Source: Parvularcula marina | GTDB taxonomy: Bacteria; Pseudomonadota; Alphaproteobacteria; Caulobacterales; Parvularculaceae | Direction: 5' to 3' | Assembly: GCF_003399445.1 (NCBI RefSeq) | Contig: NZ_QUQO01000001.1 | Coordinates: 310,001-374,000, forward strand | DNA length: 64,000 nt | Shown here: positions 32,912-42,651 of the stretch, one piece after another | Layout: each line of letters begins with the position of its first letter | How positions within the stretch are numbered: position 1 is the first letter of the stretch | Notes under the pieces: generated by a model | Seen by the model: the letters and a program-made list of their open reading frames with translations, nothing else | Databases searched by the model: none | Told to the model about the DNA's origin: nothing | Program-made: the position numbers and the translations under genes

Positions 32912-34969
32912 ATGAGCAGTTGGGTCAGTAAAGCGCTCGGGGTCTCGCTCCTCGCCTTAACCATATCCTGTTCAGGCGGTGGCGGCGGCACGACTGCCGC
33001 CCCTGAACCGACGCCGAACTCTCCTCCTCCGCCGACACGTCGTTTCGAAGATCCGCTTCCGCGTTCCTTGAGCGTGGCAGATGTAGAATCTCTACTTTCG
33101 GCAGCAATTGCCGAAGCGCAGGCGCGCGGGACGCCGGGGACGATCGCTGTGGTTGATCGGGTCGGCAATGTGCTGGCCCTTTATCAAATGACAGGCGCCC
33201 CGCCGAACGCGATTGTCGATGGTGCTCCTTCTGGCCGCCATGCCGGGCTTCAGACCGTCCGGGCACCGAGCGATCTTGTCGCCATCACCAAGGCGATTAC
33301 AGGCGCTTATCTGTCGTCTGGCGGTAATGCGTTCTCGACCCGGACAGCGAGCCAGATCGTACAGGAGCATTTCCCGCCAGCCCCGGGCCTGACAAACGGT
33401 CTGGAAAGCGGTCCGCTTTTTGGTGTGCAGATCAGCCAGCTTCCCTGTTCGGACCTCAATACCCGTTACGATGAGATACAAGGGCCTTTCATCGGCCCCA
33501 ACCGCTCTCCGCTAGGGCTATCGGCTGATCCCGGCGGCTTTCCTCTTTACAAGGATGGGGTCGTTGTTGGCGGCATCGGCGTGACGGTCGATGATACCTA
33601 CACCTTCGATCCCGATATTCGTGATAACGACATGAGCGATGAGGAAATCATCGCTTTTGCGGCCAGCCGTCTTTTCCCGGCACCAGAAGAGATCATTGCA
33701 CCGAGAATCCTTGTCGATGGCACCGCGCTGCGGTTCTCGGACGCAGATGAGGACGATTTCTTGACCGATCCCATGGCTGCGCCTGCCTTTGGTACGCTGC
33801 CCGGCGGCATAGGTGCCCTGCGCCCGGTTCGCGGCTATTTCGGGCAAGGCATGGTCGCGACAATCCAGGCAGGCACGACTTATGGCACGGAGCAATCCGG
33901 CATTCGTTTGTCCACGGCCTTTAATACGCCTGACGCTTACGTGCTTACGGACGGTTTGGGCACGAACCGCTATCCTCCTTCGGCAGGCACGGATGGCGGG
34001 TCAGTATCACAGCCCCTGACAGCGCTCGAAGTCCAAACCCTGCTCGAGGAAGCCTTCAACATCCTCAGTCAGGCTCGCGCGCAGATCCGTCAGCCGCTCA
34101 ATTCACGGGCACAGGTCACGGTCTCGGTCGTTGATACTAATGGCGAAATTCTCGGCATGGTTCGCTCGCCTGACGGGCCGATCTTTGGCACCGATGTCAG
34201 CCTGCAAAAGGCGCGGACGGCAGCTTTCTTCTCCGGGCCCGATGCCGCAAATGATCTGAACGCAACACCGCGTCCGCCCGCATTAGAGCCCCCCGCTGTT
34301 CCAGCAGGATTGTCGGACCAAATGGCCGGGAACCGTCCGCCGGGCCTTGATACAGTCGTCACCCGTACACGGACATTCTTTGACGACCCGACCGCTTTGA
34401 CTGGTACGCACGCTTTTGCTGACCGCTCGGGCGGCAATATATCCCGGCCCTATTTCCCGGATGGGGAGCTCGGTAACGGGCCGGGGCCATTCTCCGTCCC
34501 GATTGATGACTTCAATCCATTCAACACAGGTCTTCAGACTGAGCTCGCTGTGGTGAATATTTCCGAGCATGTCGGCTTTGTCCTCGGGATCTCACCTACA
34601 GATACCAATCGTGGTTGCACCTTCCTGCCTTCAACAGGTGCGCCTTTGCCGATGGGCCGGGATGTCAGCAACCGGCTGATGAACGGCATCCAGATTTTCC
34701 CCGGCTCCGTGCCGATCTATCGCGGCGATCAGCTGATCGGCGGGATCGGCGTGTCTGGCGACGGAATCGACCAGGACGACATGATCTCATTCCTTGGCCT
34801 GCATAATGCCGGGCTGAAGCTGGGGACGATCAATAACGCGCCACCGGAGATTCGCGCCGACCGCATCGTCGTGCAGCTCAATGACCGTCAGGTTCGCCTG
34901 CGCTATGTCAATTGTCCGTTCACGCCATTTGTTGACTCCAGTCAGCAGAATGTCTGTCAGGGGAAATGA
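32912..34969 (+). CDS. Lipoprotein with two GlcG/HbpS-like domains
   Basis: The 685-residue protein begins with a lipoprotein-like signal (LLALTISCSGGGGG). It has two related regions of the GlcG/HbpS (pfam03928-type) fold. The first covers about 50-250 (SVADVESLLSAAIAEAQ, IAVVDRVGNVLALYQM, DGVVVGGIGVT). The second covers about 370-650 (LTALEVQTLLEEAFNI, VSVVDTNGEILGMVR, GDQLIGGIGVSGDG). HbpS-type domains bind heme or corrinoid ligands in some proteins. This copy is much longer than the single-domain family because of insertions. It starts 5 bases after the pentaheme gene and ends one base before the barrel gene, so it is part of the same operon. A heme-handling or redox-sensing accessory at the outer membrane is inferred. 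Confidence 0.8.
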   Translation: MSSWVSKALGVSLLALTISCSGGGGGTTAAPEPTPNSPPPPTRRFEDPLPRSLSVADVESLLSAAIAEAQARGTPGTIAVVDRVGNVLALYQMTGAPPNAIVDGAPSGRHAGLQTVRAPSDLVAITKAITGAYLSSGGNAFSTRTASQIVQEHFPPAPGLTNGLESGPLFGVQISQLPCSDLNTRYDEIQGPFIGPNRSPLGLSADPGGFPLYKDGVVVGGIGVTVDDTYTFDPDIRDNDMSDEEIIAFAASRLFPAPEEIIAPRILVDGTALRFSDADEDDFLTDPMAAPAFGTLPGGIGALRPVRGYFGQGMVATIQAGTTYGTEQSGIRLSTAFNTPDAYVLTDGLGTNRYPPSAGTDGGSVSQPLTALEVQTLLEEAFNILSQARAQIRQPLNSRAQVTVSVVDTNGEILGMVRSPDGPIFGTDVSLQKARTAAFFSGPDAANDLNATPRPPALEPPAVPAGLSDQMAGNRPPGLDTVVTRTRTFFDDPTALTGTHAFADRSGGNISRPYFPDGELGNGPGPFSVPIDDFNPFNTGLQTELAVVNISEHVGFVLGISPTDTNRGCTFLPSTGAPLPMGRDVSNRLMNGIQIFPGSVPIYRGDQLIGGIGVSGDGIDQDDMISFLGLHNAGLKLGTINNAPPEIRADRIVVQLNDRQVRLRYVNCPFTPFVDSSQQNVCQGK

Positions 34970-34970
34970 C

Positions 34971-36800
34971 ATGATGGACCGGTTCCGCCTTCTCACCCTT
35001 GCCGCCTTCGCCGTGATCCCCTCGGCCTGTGCGACATATGGGCATGAGCCGAACCCGAAAGTACCCGATCCCGTCAATGCGCCGCCCGTCGATCCGCGGG
35101 CACTTGAACAACAGACGGAAGTGATCGAGGCCGAGCGCCGCCGTCCGGGCCGCCCGGTCCCCGAAGACGAGATCGTCGTCCTCAACCCCGGTGCCGTCCC
35201 GCCTCCGCCCGTGGGCGCAGGCGCAATCGTTCCCGTGCCGGACCGCTGGCGCCTTGCCGAGGCGATCGGGGTCAAAGAGAAGTGGTACGATCCTTATAAT
35301 CAAAACACGCTGAAGGGCGACCGGCCGATCCTCGGCAATGATGAGCTGTTCCTTGTTGCGGCCCTGACCTCTGACACGGTGATCGAGCCGCGCACCTTCC
35401 CGACGCCAGTCAGCATCCAGACGACCGAAGAGCCTGACCAGCTTGATGTCTTTGGCGAGAGTGACAGTTTCGTCTTTGCTCAGACTTTCATTCCCTCTTT
35501 CTCTCTGATCAAGGGGATGACGGCCTATAAACCGCCAGATCTTGAATTCCGCCTGACACCGGCGATTCAAGTCAACTATGTCGACATCAAGGAGCGCCGG
35601 GCGCTTTTTGTTGAACCGTCGCGCGATACGGAGCGCACGGATTTCTACGTCGGCATTCAGGAAGCCTTTGTGGATTACCATATCCGCAACGTCTCGGACC
35701 GGTATGATTTCGATTCCGTCCGTGTCGGCGTTCAGCCTTTCAATGCTGATTTCCGGGGTTTCCTGTTCCAGGACAGCCAGCTCGGCATTCGCTTCTTCGG
35801 AAACCGCGACAATAACCGCTTCCAGTATAATCTCGCTGCCTTCATGCGGCTCGAGAAGGACACGAACTCCGGCCTCAACGCGGTCGATGAGGAAATCCGC
35901 GAGGATTATGTCCTTGCCGCAAATATCTACCGTCAGGACCTGCCCTTCCCGGGCATGACCAGCCAGGCGACCTTTATCTGGAACATCAACCGGGAGTCGG
36001 ACGACGTCGAGATCGACGAGAACGGCTTCCCCGTGCGCCCCGCCCTTCTCGGCAATCTTGAAGGCCGTGAATATGATGTAGGCTATCTGGGCTATTCGGC
36101 AGACGGACGGATTGGCCGGATCAACCTCTCGGCCTCTGTCTATCATGCCTTTGGTGAGAACCGCGACGGCGACTTCGTCAGCGAGCCAACCGATATCTCC
36201 GCCTGGTTTGCTGCTGTCGAACCCTCGATCGATGTCGACTGGCTGCGCTTCCGCCTCTCGGCGCTTTATGCCTCGGGCGACAGCGACCCCTATGATGACA
36301 AGGAAGAAGGCTTTGATGCCATCTTCGAGAACCCGCAATTTGCCGGCGCCGACACCAGTTACTGGATCCGTCAGACGATCCCTTACGCAGGTGGCGGACG
36401 GGTCATTGCGGTCAATGGCCGGAACGGCATTCTCAACTCACTGCGGTCCTCGAAAGAACAGGGCCAGTCGAATTTCACCAATCCGGGCACGCTTCTGCTC
36501 GGCGGCGGTGTTGATGCCGATGTCCTGCCTGAGTTGCGGCTGACGCTGAATGCCAATCATCTGTGGTTTGACGATACCTCGATCCTCTCCGCGACCCGCA
36601 TTCAGGGGCCGATTGCCGAAGACATCGGCTATGACCTTTCGGCTTCCGCGATCTACCGGCCGAATTTCATCCAGAACGTGGTCCTCAGGCTATCCGGCGC
36701 GGCGCTCGTCCCCGGAGACGGCTTCAAGGAACTCTTCGGCAGCGAGGAAGAACTCGACGCCTATTACTCCATCCTCTTCAACGCGGTGCTGTCCTACTGA
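34971..36800 (+). CDS. Predicted outer-membrane beta-barrel of the multiheme operon
   Basis: From ATG 34971 the product has 609 residues. It starts with a signal peptide and a possible lipobox (VIPSAC). A Pro-rich segment (about 25-85) follows. The rest alternates hydrophobic and polar residues with many aromatic-ended strands (FRLTPAIQVNYVDIKE, FRFRL-type strands, FQYNLAAFMRLEKD) and ends in a C-terminal Tyr after FNAVLSY, as outer-membrane barrels do. I recognise no named porin family, and there is no CXXC motif as in MtrB. It lies between the HbpS-like lipoprotein gene and the decaheme gene, and overlaps the latter as TGATG. An outer-membrane conduit or sheath for the cytochromes is the likely role, by context only. 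Confidence 0.8.
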   Translation: MMDRFRLLTLAAFAVIPSACATYGHEPNPKVPDPVNAPPVDPRALEQQTEVIEAERRRPGRPVPEDEIVVLNPGAVPPPPVGAGAIVPVPDRWRLAEAIGVKEKWYDPYNQNTLKGDRPILGNDELFLVAALTSDTVIEPRTFPTPVSIQTTEEPDQLDVFGESDSFVFAQTFIPSFSLIKGMTAYKPPDLEFRLTPAIQVNYVDIKERRALFVEPSRDTERTDFYVGIQEAFVDYHIRNVSDRYDFDSVRVGVQPFNADFRGFLFQDSQLGIRFFGNRDNNRFQYNLAAFMRLEKDTNSGLNAVDEEIREDYVLAANIYRQDLPFPGMTSQATFIWNINRESDDVEIDENGFPVRPALLGNLEGREYDVGYLGYSADGRIGRINLSASVYHAFGENRDGDFVSEPTDISAWFAAVEPSIDVDWLRFRLSALYASGDSDPYDDKEEGFDAIFENPQFAGADTSYWIRQTIPYAGGGRVIAVNGRNGILNSLRSSKEQGQSNFTNPGTLLLGGGVDADVLPELRLTLNANHLWFDDTSILSATRIQGPIAEDIGYDLSASAIYRPNFIQNVVLRLSGAALVPGDGFKELFGSEEELDAYYSILFNAVLSY

Positions 36801-39800
36801 TGTCATTCCGTCTGCTCATCGCAGCGCTCGGCGCACTCATCTTCCTCCTCACGGGGACGGCTTTCGCTGCGCCTGAATCGGAAAAGCCGGTCAAGCGAAC
36901 CTATGTGACCGCACCTGCTGCGCCGTTCGGGCAAACCTGGATGGAAGCGGATGCGAAGTCCGATGGCTGCGAGAGCTGCCACCTAGAGACCGACCGCAAG
37001 ACCATGCACGCAAGCCCCGGCGTGGTGCTGGGGTGCACGGACTGTCACGGCGGGAACGCAAGCGTTTTCTGGAATGGCGGCGAGGTGCCGGTTCGCAGCG
37101 TCAAAGGTCATGAGACGAGTTACGGCTCTGCCTTTGCCGAGGAAAAAGCCAGCAAAGACGGCCATGACGATTTCGATGAGAAACATCCCGAATTTGCCGA
37201 GACGCGGAACCGTGCCCACGTCCTGCCGACCTATCCTGAGACCTGGCATTTCCCGCACTCAGCGAACCCTGAGCGCAGCTATGCACTCCTGAATAAAGAA
37301 GCACCCGAATTCGTCCGCTTCGTGAACCCGTCCGACTACCGCGTTGCGCGCGAGTCTTGTGGCGCCTGCCACTTGCCGATCATTGAGGCTGCTGAGCGCT
37401 CGCTGATGGCAACCGGCGCCATGCTGTGGGGCGGGGCCGCCTATAATAACGGCATCCTGCCCTATAAGAATTACATTCTCGGCGAGGCCTATACGCGCGA
37501 GGGTGAACCCGCCGCGCTGATCGGCCCGGGCAATCCGGCAGGCACGCTGACCGAAGCGCAGGCCGCGCGCGGCATCCGTCCATGGCTGGCCCCGCTGCCG
37601 ATGTGGACCGTCATTCCGCCCGCAGACGTCTTCCGTGTCTTCGAGCGTGGCGGGCGGAACGTCATCACCCAGTTTGCAGAGGTCGGCCTGCCCAATCCGA
37701 CAGGGCAGATCCAGCGTCTCGAAGAACCCGGTCGTCCGGACCTGCGCCAGTCGAACCGCGGTCCCGGTACAGGTCTGCGCGTTGCGATCCCCGTCCTCAA
37801 CATTCACAAGACCCGCCTCAATGACCCCTTCACCTGGTTCATGGGGACGAATGATCAGCCCGGAGACTATCGCATGTCAGGCTGTTCGGCCTGCCATACG
37901 CCTTACGCCAACGACCGTGAGCCGCGGCACTCGCTGACTTACGCCAAATATGGCCGGGATGGTGAAACCCAGACAAAAGATCCGACGATCCCGCATGGCG
38001 AGAGCGGCCACCCGATCCGGCATGAATTCACCAGCGCCATTCCGACCGCTCAGTGCATGAACTGTCACATGCACCAGCCGAACATGTTCCTGAATACATA
38101 TCTCGGCTACACGATGTGGGATTATGAGAGTGATGCGCCGACCATGTGGCCGGAAAAGCAGCACTATCCTACGATTGCCGAGCAGCGTGAGGTTCTTGAC
38201 CGCAACCCCGAAGGCGCGGCGACAAAAGGCAATTGGCGCAAGCTCGACTTCCTGCGCAATGTCTATGACCTGAACCCAGAGCTCAAAGATACGCAGTTTG
38301 CGGATTATCACGGCCATGGCTGGAACTTCCGTGCCATCCTGAAACGTGACCGCGACGGCAACCTCCTTGATGCCGAGGGCAATATCGTCGATCCCGACGA
38401 TCCCGAGAAATGGCGCCGCGAGGGCGAACCGGATTTCGTTGAAGTTGGCACGAACCCGGGCAAATCCGTCCACATGATGTCGATCCATGCCGAAGTCGGC
38501 ATGCAGTGCGCGGATTGCCACTGGTCAGGCGACAGCCACGGCAATGGCTATATTCATGGCGAGGTTGCGAACGCGGTCGAGATCCGCTGTCGCGACTGTC
38601 ACGGCACGGCGGATGATTATCCGATGCTGCGCACCTCGAATGTTGCCGCGACCCCGCGCGGCCGGGACATGACGACCTTGCGTAACCCTGATGGCCGTCT
38701 GCGCTTTGAGTGGGTCACTCGCGATGGCCGCCGCACGCTGATCCAGCGCTCCATCGTGGATCCCGAGCTTGAATGGGAGATGAGCCTCGTCAAGGATAGC
38801 CTCGACAAGACGCACCCGGATTATAATGCCAAGGCCGCACGCGCAAAAACCGTCGCCATGGATTATGATAGCAATGGCCTCCTCCCTTGGGGCCCCGGCG
38901 TCGGCAAGGAAGCGCGCGCCCATGATGACGACGACATGGCCTGCTTTACCTGCCACCTCTCCTGGACGACGTCCTGCGGTGGCTGCCATTTGCCGATCGA
39001 AGCGAACTGGAAGACTAAGACCCACAAATATGAGGAACAAACCACGCGGAACTATGCGACCTATAACCCGCAAGTTGCCCGCGACCAGATGTTCCAGCTC
39101 GGCAAGCACCAGACCACAAAGGGCAATATCGTTGCCCCGGTGCGTTCGACCTCCGCGCTCGTGCTGACTTCGACCAATGTGAACCGTGAACGGATCTATA
39201 TCCAACAGCCGCCGATCTCCTCGGCCGGTTACTCCTCACAGGCTTTCGCGCCGCACTTCCCACACACGGTGCGCAAGACTGAGACAAAGACCTGCTCTGA
39301 CTGTCACGTCTCCGTTGATGAGGACAACAACGCGATCATGGCGCAGCTCATGCTGCTGGGCACGAATTTCGTCAATTTCGTCGGCCTTCATGCCTATGTC
39401 GGTGAGGAAGGCGCCCTCGAAGCGATCCGTGTCACCGAATTCGAAGAACCGCAGGCTGTCTTTGGCTCCTATCTTCAGGAATATGCCTATCCCGATTATT
39501 ACAGGGCGCATGTCGAGAAGAATGACCGTGAGCTGATCAACTGGAAGCGCGGCAAGACCTTCGATCTCGACAATAAGGGCTCTGGTGAGACCGGCGCGCT
39601 CGAGGAAATCGCCAATGTCCGTCAGGACGCGCGCGGCGCGGTCAACTGCCTGCAGCATCGCGGCGAATATCTCTTCGTTGCCGAAGGCAAGGGCGGCTTC
39701 ATGGTCTATGACATCGCCTCGGTCGGCAATAAGGGCTTCTCCGAGCGTATCGTCACCGCGCCCTTCTCACCGCTCGGCCATGACCCTCGCGTCAAATCGA

Positions 39801-40846
39801 AGAATGCGACCTGCATGGCGATGGCGACCAACCAGCCGGTCAACCCGCTGCGCAACACGCCTGAGATCCAGGAGATCAATCAGGAACAGCCGATGCACCC
39901 GATCTACAGCTATGCTGTTGTGACGGATGCGGAGGAAGGTCTCTATCTGGTTGACATCACGACTTTCGCCGATGGCGAAGCGCGCAACAACTTCCTTGAG
40001 CGTGCGGTGACGTGGAATCCGAATGGCGTGCTTGATGGCGCAAGCCATATCACCCTTGCCGGCACGATCGCCTATATCACGACACCGCGCGGCATTGCGG
40101 TCGTCGATCTTGATGATCCCCTCAGCCCGCGGCTTGCCGCCGACGTCGCCTTGCCCGGTGCGCGCGCAACGGCGGTGCAATTCCGCTATCTCTTTGCGAG
40201 CTCTGATCGCGGTTTCCATGTCTTTGACATCACCGATCTTTATAAGCCGCAGGTGGTCGAAAGCGGCTTCATTCCGATGTCGGACGCGCACCGCATATAT
40301 GTCGCGCGAACCTATGCTTATGTCGCGGGCGGACGCGAGGGCCTCTATATCGTCGATGTCGAAAAGCCCCGTACCCCGACGGTCTACCAGCAGGTGACGA
40401 GCTTTGACGGCTCGCCCGTGCGAATCGAGGATGCGCGCGATGTTATTGTGGGCACGACCAATGCGTCGCTCTTTGCCTATGTCGCGGATGGGACAGGCGG
40501 GTTCAAACTGCTGCAGTTGACCTCGCCCATGGCGGGACGCGGTGCCGACGGCAAGAATGAGCGGCCTTCCATGCAGCCCAATTTCTACGGCTTCTCGCCC
40601 GAGCCTCGGCCGGAGCTGATCGCCTGGAAGAAGACCCGCACGCCCGCTATTGCGATCTCCAAGGGCCTCGATCGTGACCGCGCCGTCGATGAGACCGGCC
40701 ACCAGATGGCGGTCTTTGGCCGCTTGGGCTCACGGCCGTTCACGCGAGCGGAGATGGAGCAATTCTTCCTTGAAGAAGATGGCAGTGTCCTGCGCGTCTC
40801 TGACGAGGTCGACGAAGCGGCATGGGTCGACGGCGAAGACGACTGA
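36800..40846 (+). CDS. Decaheme cytochrome c with C-terminal LVIVD-type beta-propeller
   Basis: This 1348-residue secreted protein has a signal peptide (about 1-23) and ten CXXCH heme motifs. Their first Cys lie at about residues 57, 79, 187, 362, 419, 570, 597, 715, 726 and 832. The hemes are widely spaced, unlike the compact decahemes of the MtrA/MtrC type. From about 950 to 1250 there are at least four repeats of the LVIVD kind (GLYLVDITTF, GIAVVDLDDPLSPRLAAD, GFHVFDITDLYKPQVV, GLYIVDVEKPRTPTVYQ), which form a beta-propeller. The gene overlaps the barrel gene by one base (TGATG) and ends the operon. A terminal reductase or surface electron-transfer protein is likely; the substrate is unknown. 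Confidence 0.9.
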   Translation: MSFRLLIAALGALIFLLTGTAFAAPESEKPVKRTYVTAPAAPFGQTWMEADAKSDGCESCHLETDRKTMHASPGVVLGCTDCHGGNASVFWNGGEVPVRSVKGHETSYGSAFAEEKASKDGHDDFDEKHPEFAETRNRAHVLPTYPETWHFPHSANPERSYALLNKEAPEFVRFVNPSDYRVARESCGACHLPIIEAAERSLMATGAMLWGGAAYNNGILPYKNYILGEAYTREGEPAALIGPGNPAGTLTEAQAARGIRPWLAPLPMWTVIPPADVFRVFERGGRNVITQFAEVGLPNPTGQIQRLEEPGRPDLRQSNRGPGTGLRVAIPVLNIHKTRLNDPFTWFMGTNDQPGDYRMSGCSACHTPYANDREPRHSLTYAKYGRDGETQTKDPTIPHGESGHPIRHEFTSAIPTAQCMNCHMHQPNMFLNTYLGYTMWDYESDAPTMWPEKQHYPTIAEQREVLDRNPEGAATKGNWRKLDFLRNVYDLNPELKDTQFADYHGHGWNFRAILKRDRDGNLLDAEGNIVDPDDPEKWRREGEPDFVEVGTNPGKSVHMMSIHAEVGMQCADCHWSGDSHGNGYIHGEVANAVEIRCRDCHGTADDYPMLRTSNVAATPRGRDMTTLRNPDGRLRFEWVTRDGRRTLIQRSIVDPELEWEMSLVKDSLDKTHPDYNAKAARAKTVAMDYDSNGLLPWGPGVGKEARAHDDDDMACFTCHLSWTTSCGGCHLPIEANWKTKTHKYEEQTTRNYATYNPQVARDQMFQLGKHQTTKGNIVAPVRSTSALVLTSTNVNRERIYIQQPPISSAGYSSQAFAPHFPHTVRKTETKTCSDCHVSVDEDNNAIMAQLMLLGTNFVNFVGLHAYVGEEGALEAIRVTEFEEPQAVFGSYLQEYAYPDYYRAHVEKNDRELINWKRGKTFDLDNKGSGETGALEEIANVRQDARGAVNCLQHRGEYLFVAEGKGGFMVYDIASVGNKGFSERIVTAPFSPLGHDPRVKSKNATCMAMATNQPVNPLRNTPEIQEINQEQPMHPIYSYAVVTDAEEGLYLVDITTFADGEARNNFLERAVTWNPNGVLDGASHITLAGTIAYITTPRGIAVVDLDDPLSPRLAADVALPGARATAVQFRYLFASSDRGFHVFDITDLYKPQVVESGFIPMSDAHRIYVARTYAYVAGGREGLYIVDVEKPRTPTVYQQVTSFDGSPVRIEDARDVIVGTTNASLFAYVADGTGGFKLLQLTSPMAGRGADGKNERPSMQPNFYGFSPEPRPELIAWKKTRTPAIAISKGLDRDRAVDETGHQMAVFGRLGSRPFTRAEMEQFFLEEDGSVLRVSDEVDEAAWVDGEDD

Positions 40847-40886
40847 GCCAGACTTTCCCGATGACGTGACAGGTAGCGGCGCCCTT

Positions 40887-40917
40887 TTCTCAGTACGCTG
40901 CGGCTGCGTACGGAGAA
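40887..40917 (+). terminator. Hairpin downstream of the decaheme cytochrome gene
   Basis: GTACGC (40893-40898) and GCGTAC (40906-40911) pair perfectly around a 7-base loop, and the stem extends outward through TCTC/GAGA with one mismatch. A weak T-rich stretch (CTTTTAG) follows about 10 bases later. It probably ends the plus-strand multiheme operon. Confidence 0.5.
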
Positions 40918-40973
40918 TGAGCTAGGCTTTTAGCTATCCTCCACCCTTACGCCTCGCTGAACACCCATTAGAC

Positions 40974-41012
40974 AAAAAAAGGCGGAGCTGTACCTTAGGT
41001 ACAAACTCCGCC
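40974..41012 (-). terminator. Intrinsic terminator of the 536-residue secreted protein gene
   Basis: On the minus strand the stem GGCGGAG/CTCCGCC (outer arms 40981-40987 and 41006-41012) encloses an inner GTACC/GGTAC stem. It is followed by seven T residues (A-tract at 40974-40980 on the plus strand). It is a clear rho-independent terminator 28 bases past the stop. Confidence 0.85.
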
Positions 41013-41040
41013 CTAAGATTTTCGTATCTCGTTATTTCAG

Positions 41041-42651
41041 CTACTGAAAACAGCGCTGACGAGTGCCGTATTTGGTCTCTTCGACATTATAGCAGCGCAT
41101 CTCTGTCTGCTTACGGTATGGCGGTTTCCAGTTCAGAAGCTCATCATACGCCGCATTGATCTCCGCACGACGCGCGGCCTCACGGCGATTGGCTTCATCC
41201 CACTCGGCCTGTTGCCGGGCCTTTTCGCGCATGACCTGATTGTACTGACGCTCCCAGGTCTTTCGAGCCAGTGGCAGCACATCCGGCGGGATCGCCGCGC
41301 ACAAGGCTCTGTCGGGGGCGCCCCAACGCTCAAAGACGCGGGCGAGGCCGACGAAGTCTAATTCGGCCTGATTAAATGAGTTCCAGTCATGGGCAATATT
41401 ACGCGAATACCAGATTGCTGCCTGACAGTTTCCACCCTGAGCATAGTTCTCTGCGAAGGTCTGGTCTCGCCACATCCAGCGTTCGACAAAAGCTTTCCAG
41501 TCATTCTCGTTCCAGACATTCGGCTTGGTATTCCGGAATTCCTCCTCGGCCCCATAGGCTTCGAAAAGTTTCGGATCCTGTTTTGCCATCCAGTCACCCA
41601 GCTCCTGCGGCATGGCGGGGCAGTCCTGCGCGGCGGCTTGGGTCTGCTCGAACTTCAGTGCCCAGCTGATTGCGCTGTCTGGAACCGGATCCACGATGAA
41701 GCTGAAGTGATCCCGGTTGATACCGCTGAAGATGTAGGAATAGGCGATCTGGCAGCCATCAAGCGTCCCGAACCGCTCATAGTCATTCCGGGCCAGAAGT
41801 CGCTTGCGTTTGGACTCACGTAGATAAGCATTCTCGCGAGCCTTGGCTTCGGCTGCGGCTTTGGCAGCTGCTTTAGCCTCAGCTTCCTGCGCAGCAATAT
41901 ATTCGGGGTCTTCCAGAAGGGCATAGCCATTGTCGTCATAGAAACTCATGAAGGACGGCATCAGCTCGACCGGCGCGACGCCGCACACCTCCGGATTATC
42001 AGGTTTGTTCTGAACCTGATTGATCAAATAGTAGGCAAGAGCACCCCATTCGCCATACTTGGTGATCTGCGCATCTGTCATCGCGGGCGCCTCGTCGCGA
42101 TAACGCTCACCGCTAAAAAACATTGTCTGCCCGGCGCGATAGCAGATATCCACGGGCAGAGACGCTTCCGTCAGCCCGACTTCATCGAGATAGATGCCTT
42201 CCCCGGCAGCGCCGAAACAGTCACCAACAGTCGCCATCGCATAACGGACGGCGCTTTTAGGCGGGGGATTTTTGAAATAGGCGGTCGATGCGCCATTTTC
42301 CGGCAGGTCGAGCTGATCCAGCTCCCAGGCAATGTCATTGTTGATGGGGAGTCCGCATTCACGTGCTCCGTTGAAACAGGTGGCGAAGCGTTCCCGGCGC
42401 GTAAAATGCACCTCATTCAGGAACTGGTCGCCGCTGATATGCCATTTGAGAATCGTTGTGGCCGCCGAGTCGTCCGGGATGTGCCAAAATGTTGAGCCAT
42501 CCCTCCGAGTCACTGGATTAAAAAAGTTCTCGGAAATCATGCATTGCTTGGTCTGCTCATATGGCGTCCAATCCCGCTGCACCGTTTGCGCCTGCGCGGT
42601 CGTGGCAAATACCGCCGCCAAAGCAGAATAAGACAGGATTTTCCGAGTCAT
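41041..42651 (-). CDS. Secreted protein of unknown function (536 aa)
   Basis: A cleavable signal peptide (about 1-21, ending AQA) precedes a mostly hydrophilic protein. Around residues 255-285 there is an Ala/Lys/Glu-rich helix (EAEAKAAAKAAAEAKAREN), probably a coiled coil that links two halves. Cysteines recur as well-spaced pairs (for example CMISENFF, CFNGARECG), consistent with disulfides in the periplasm. The C-terminal part is Trp- and Tyr-rich and ends with a QRCFQ tail. I recognise no family. It is monocistronic, with its own terminator at 40974-41012, and lies tail to tail with the multiheme operon, so a functional link is not implied by transcription. Confidence 0.8.
   Translation of the reverse strand: MTRKILSYSALAAVFATTAQAQTVQRDWTPYEQTKQCMISENFFNPVTRRDGSTFWHIPDDSAATTILKWHISGDQFLNEVHFTRRERFATCFNGARECGLPINNDIAWELDQLDLPENGASTAYFKNPPPKSAVRYAMATVGDCFGAAGEGIYLDEVGLTEASLPVDICYRAGQTMFFSGERYRDEAPAMTDAQITKYGEWGALAYYLINQVQNKPDNPEVCGVAPVELMPSFMSFYDDNGYALLEDPEYIAAQEAEAKAAAKAAAEAKARENAYLRESKRKRLLARNDYERFGTLDGCQIAYSYIFSGINRDHFSFIVDPVPDSAISWALKFEQTQAAAQDCPAMPQELGDWMAKQDPKLFEAYGAEEEFRNTKPNVWNENDWKAFVERWMWRDQTFAENYAQGGNCQAAIWYSRNIAHDWNSFNQAELDFVGLARVFERWGAPDRALCAAIPPDVLPLARKTWERQYNQVMREKARQQAEWDEANRREAARRAEINAAYDELLNWKPPYRKQTEMRCYNVEETKYGTRQRCFQ

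Noticed and set aside
34920-36338. A 472-codon open frame on the minus strand, opposite the outer-membrane barrel gene
   Set aside because: No signal peptide or family resemblance; the plus-strand barrel has a signal sequence, beta pattern and tight operon junctions.
31530-40846. A canonical MtrCAB or PioAB locus
   Set aside because: No compact decaheme MtrA-like protein, the barrel has no CXXC motif, and the decaheme protein is fused to a propeller; only a functional analogy is justified.
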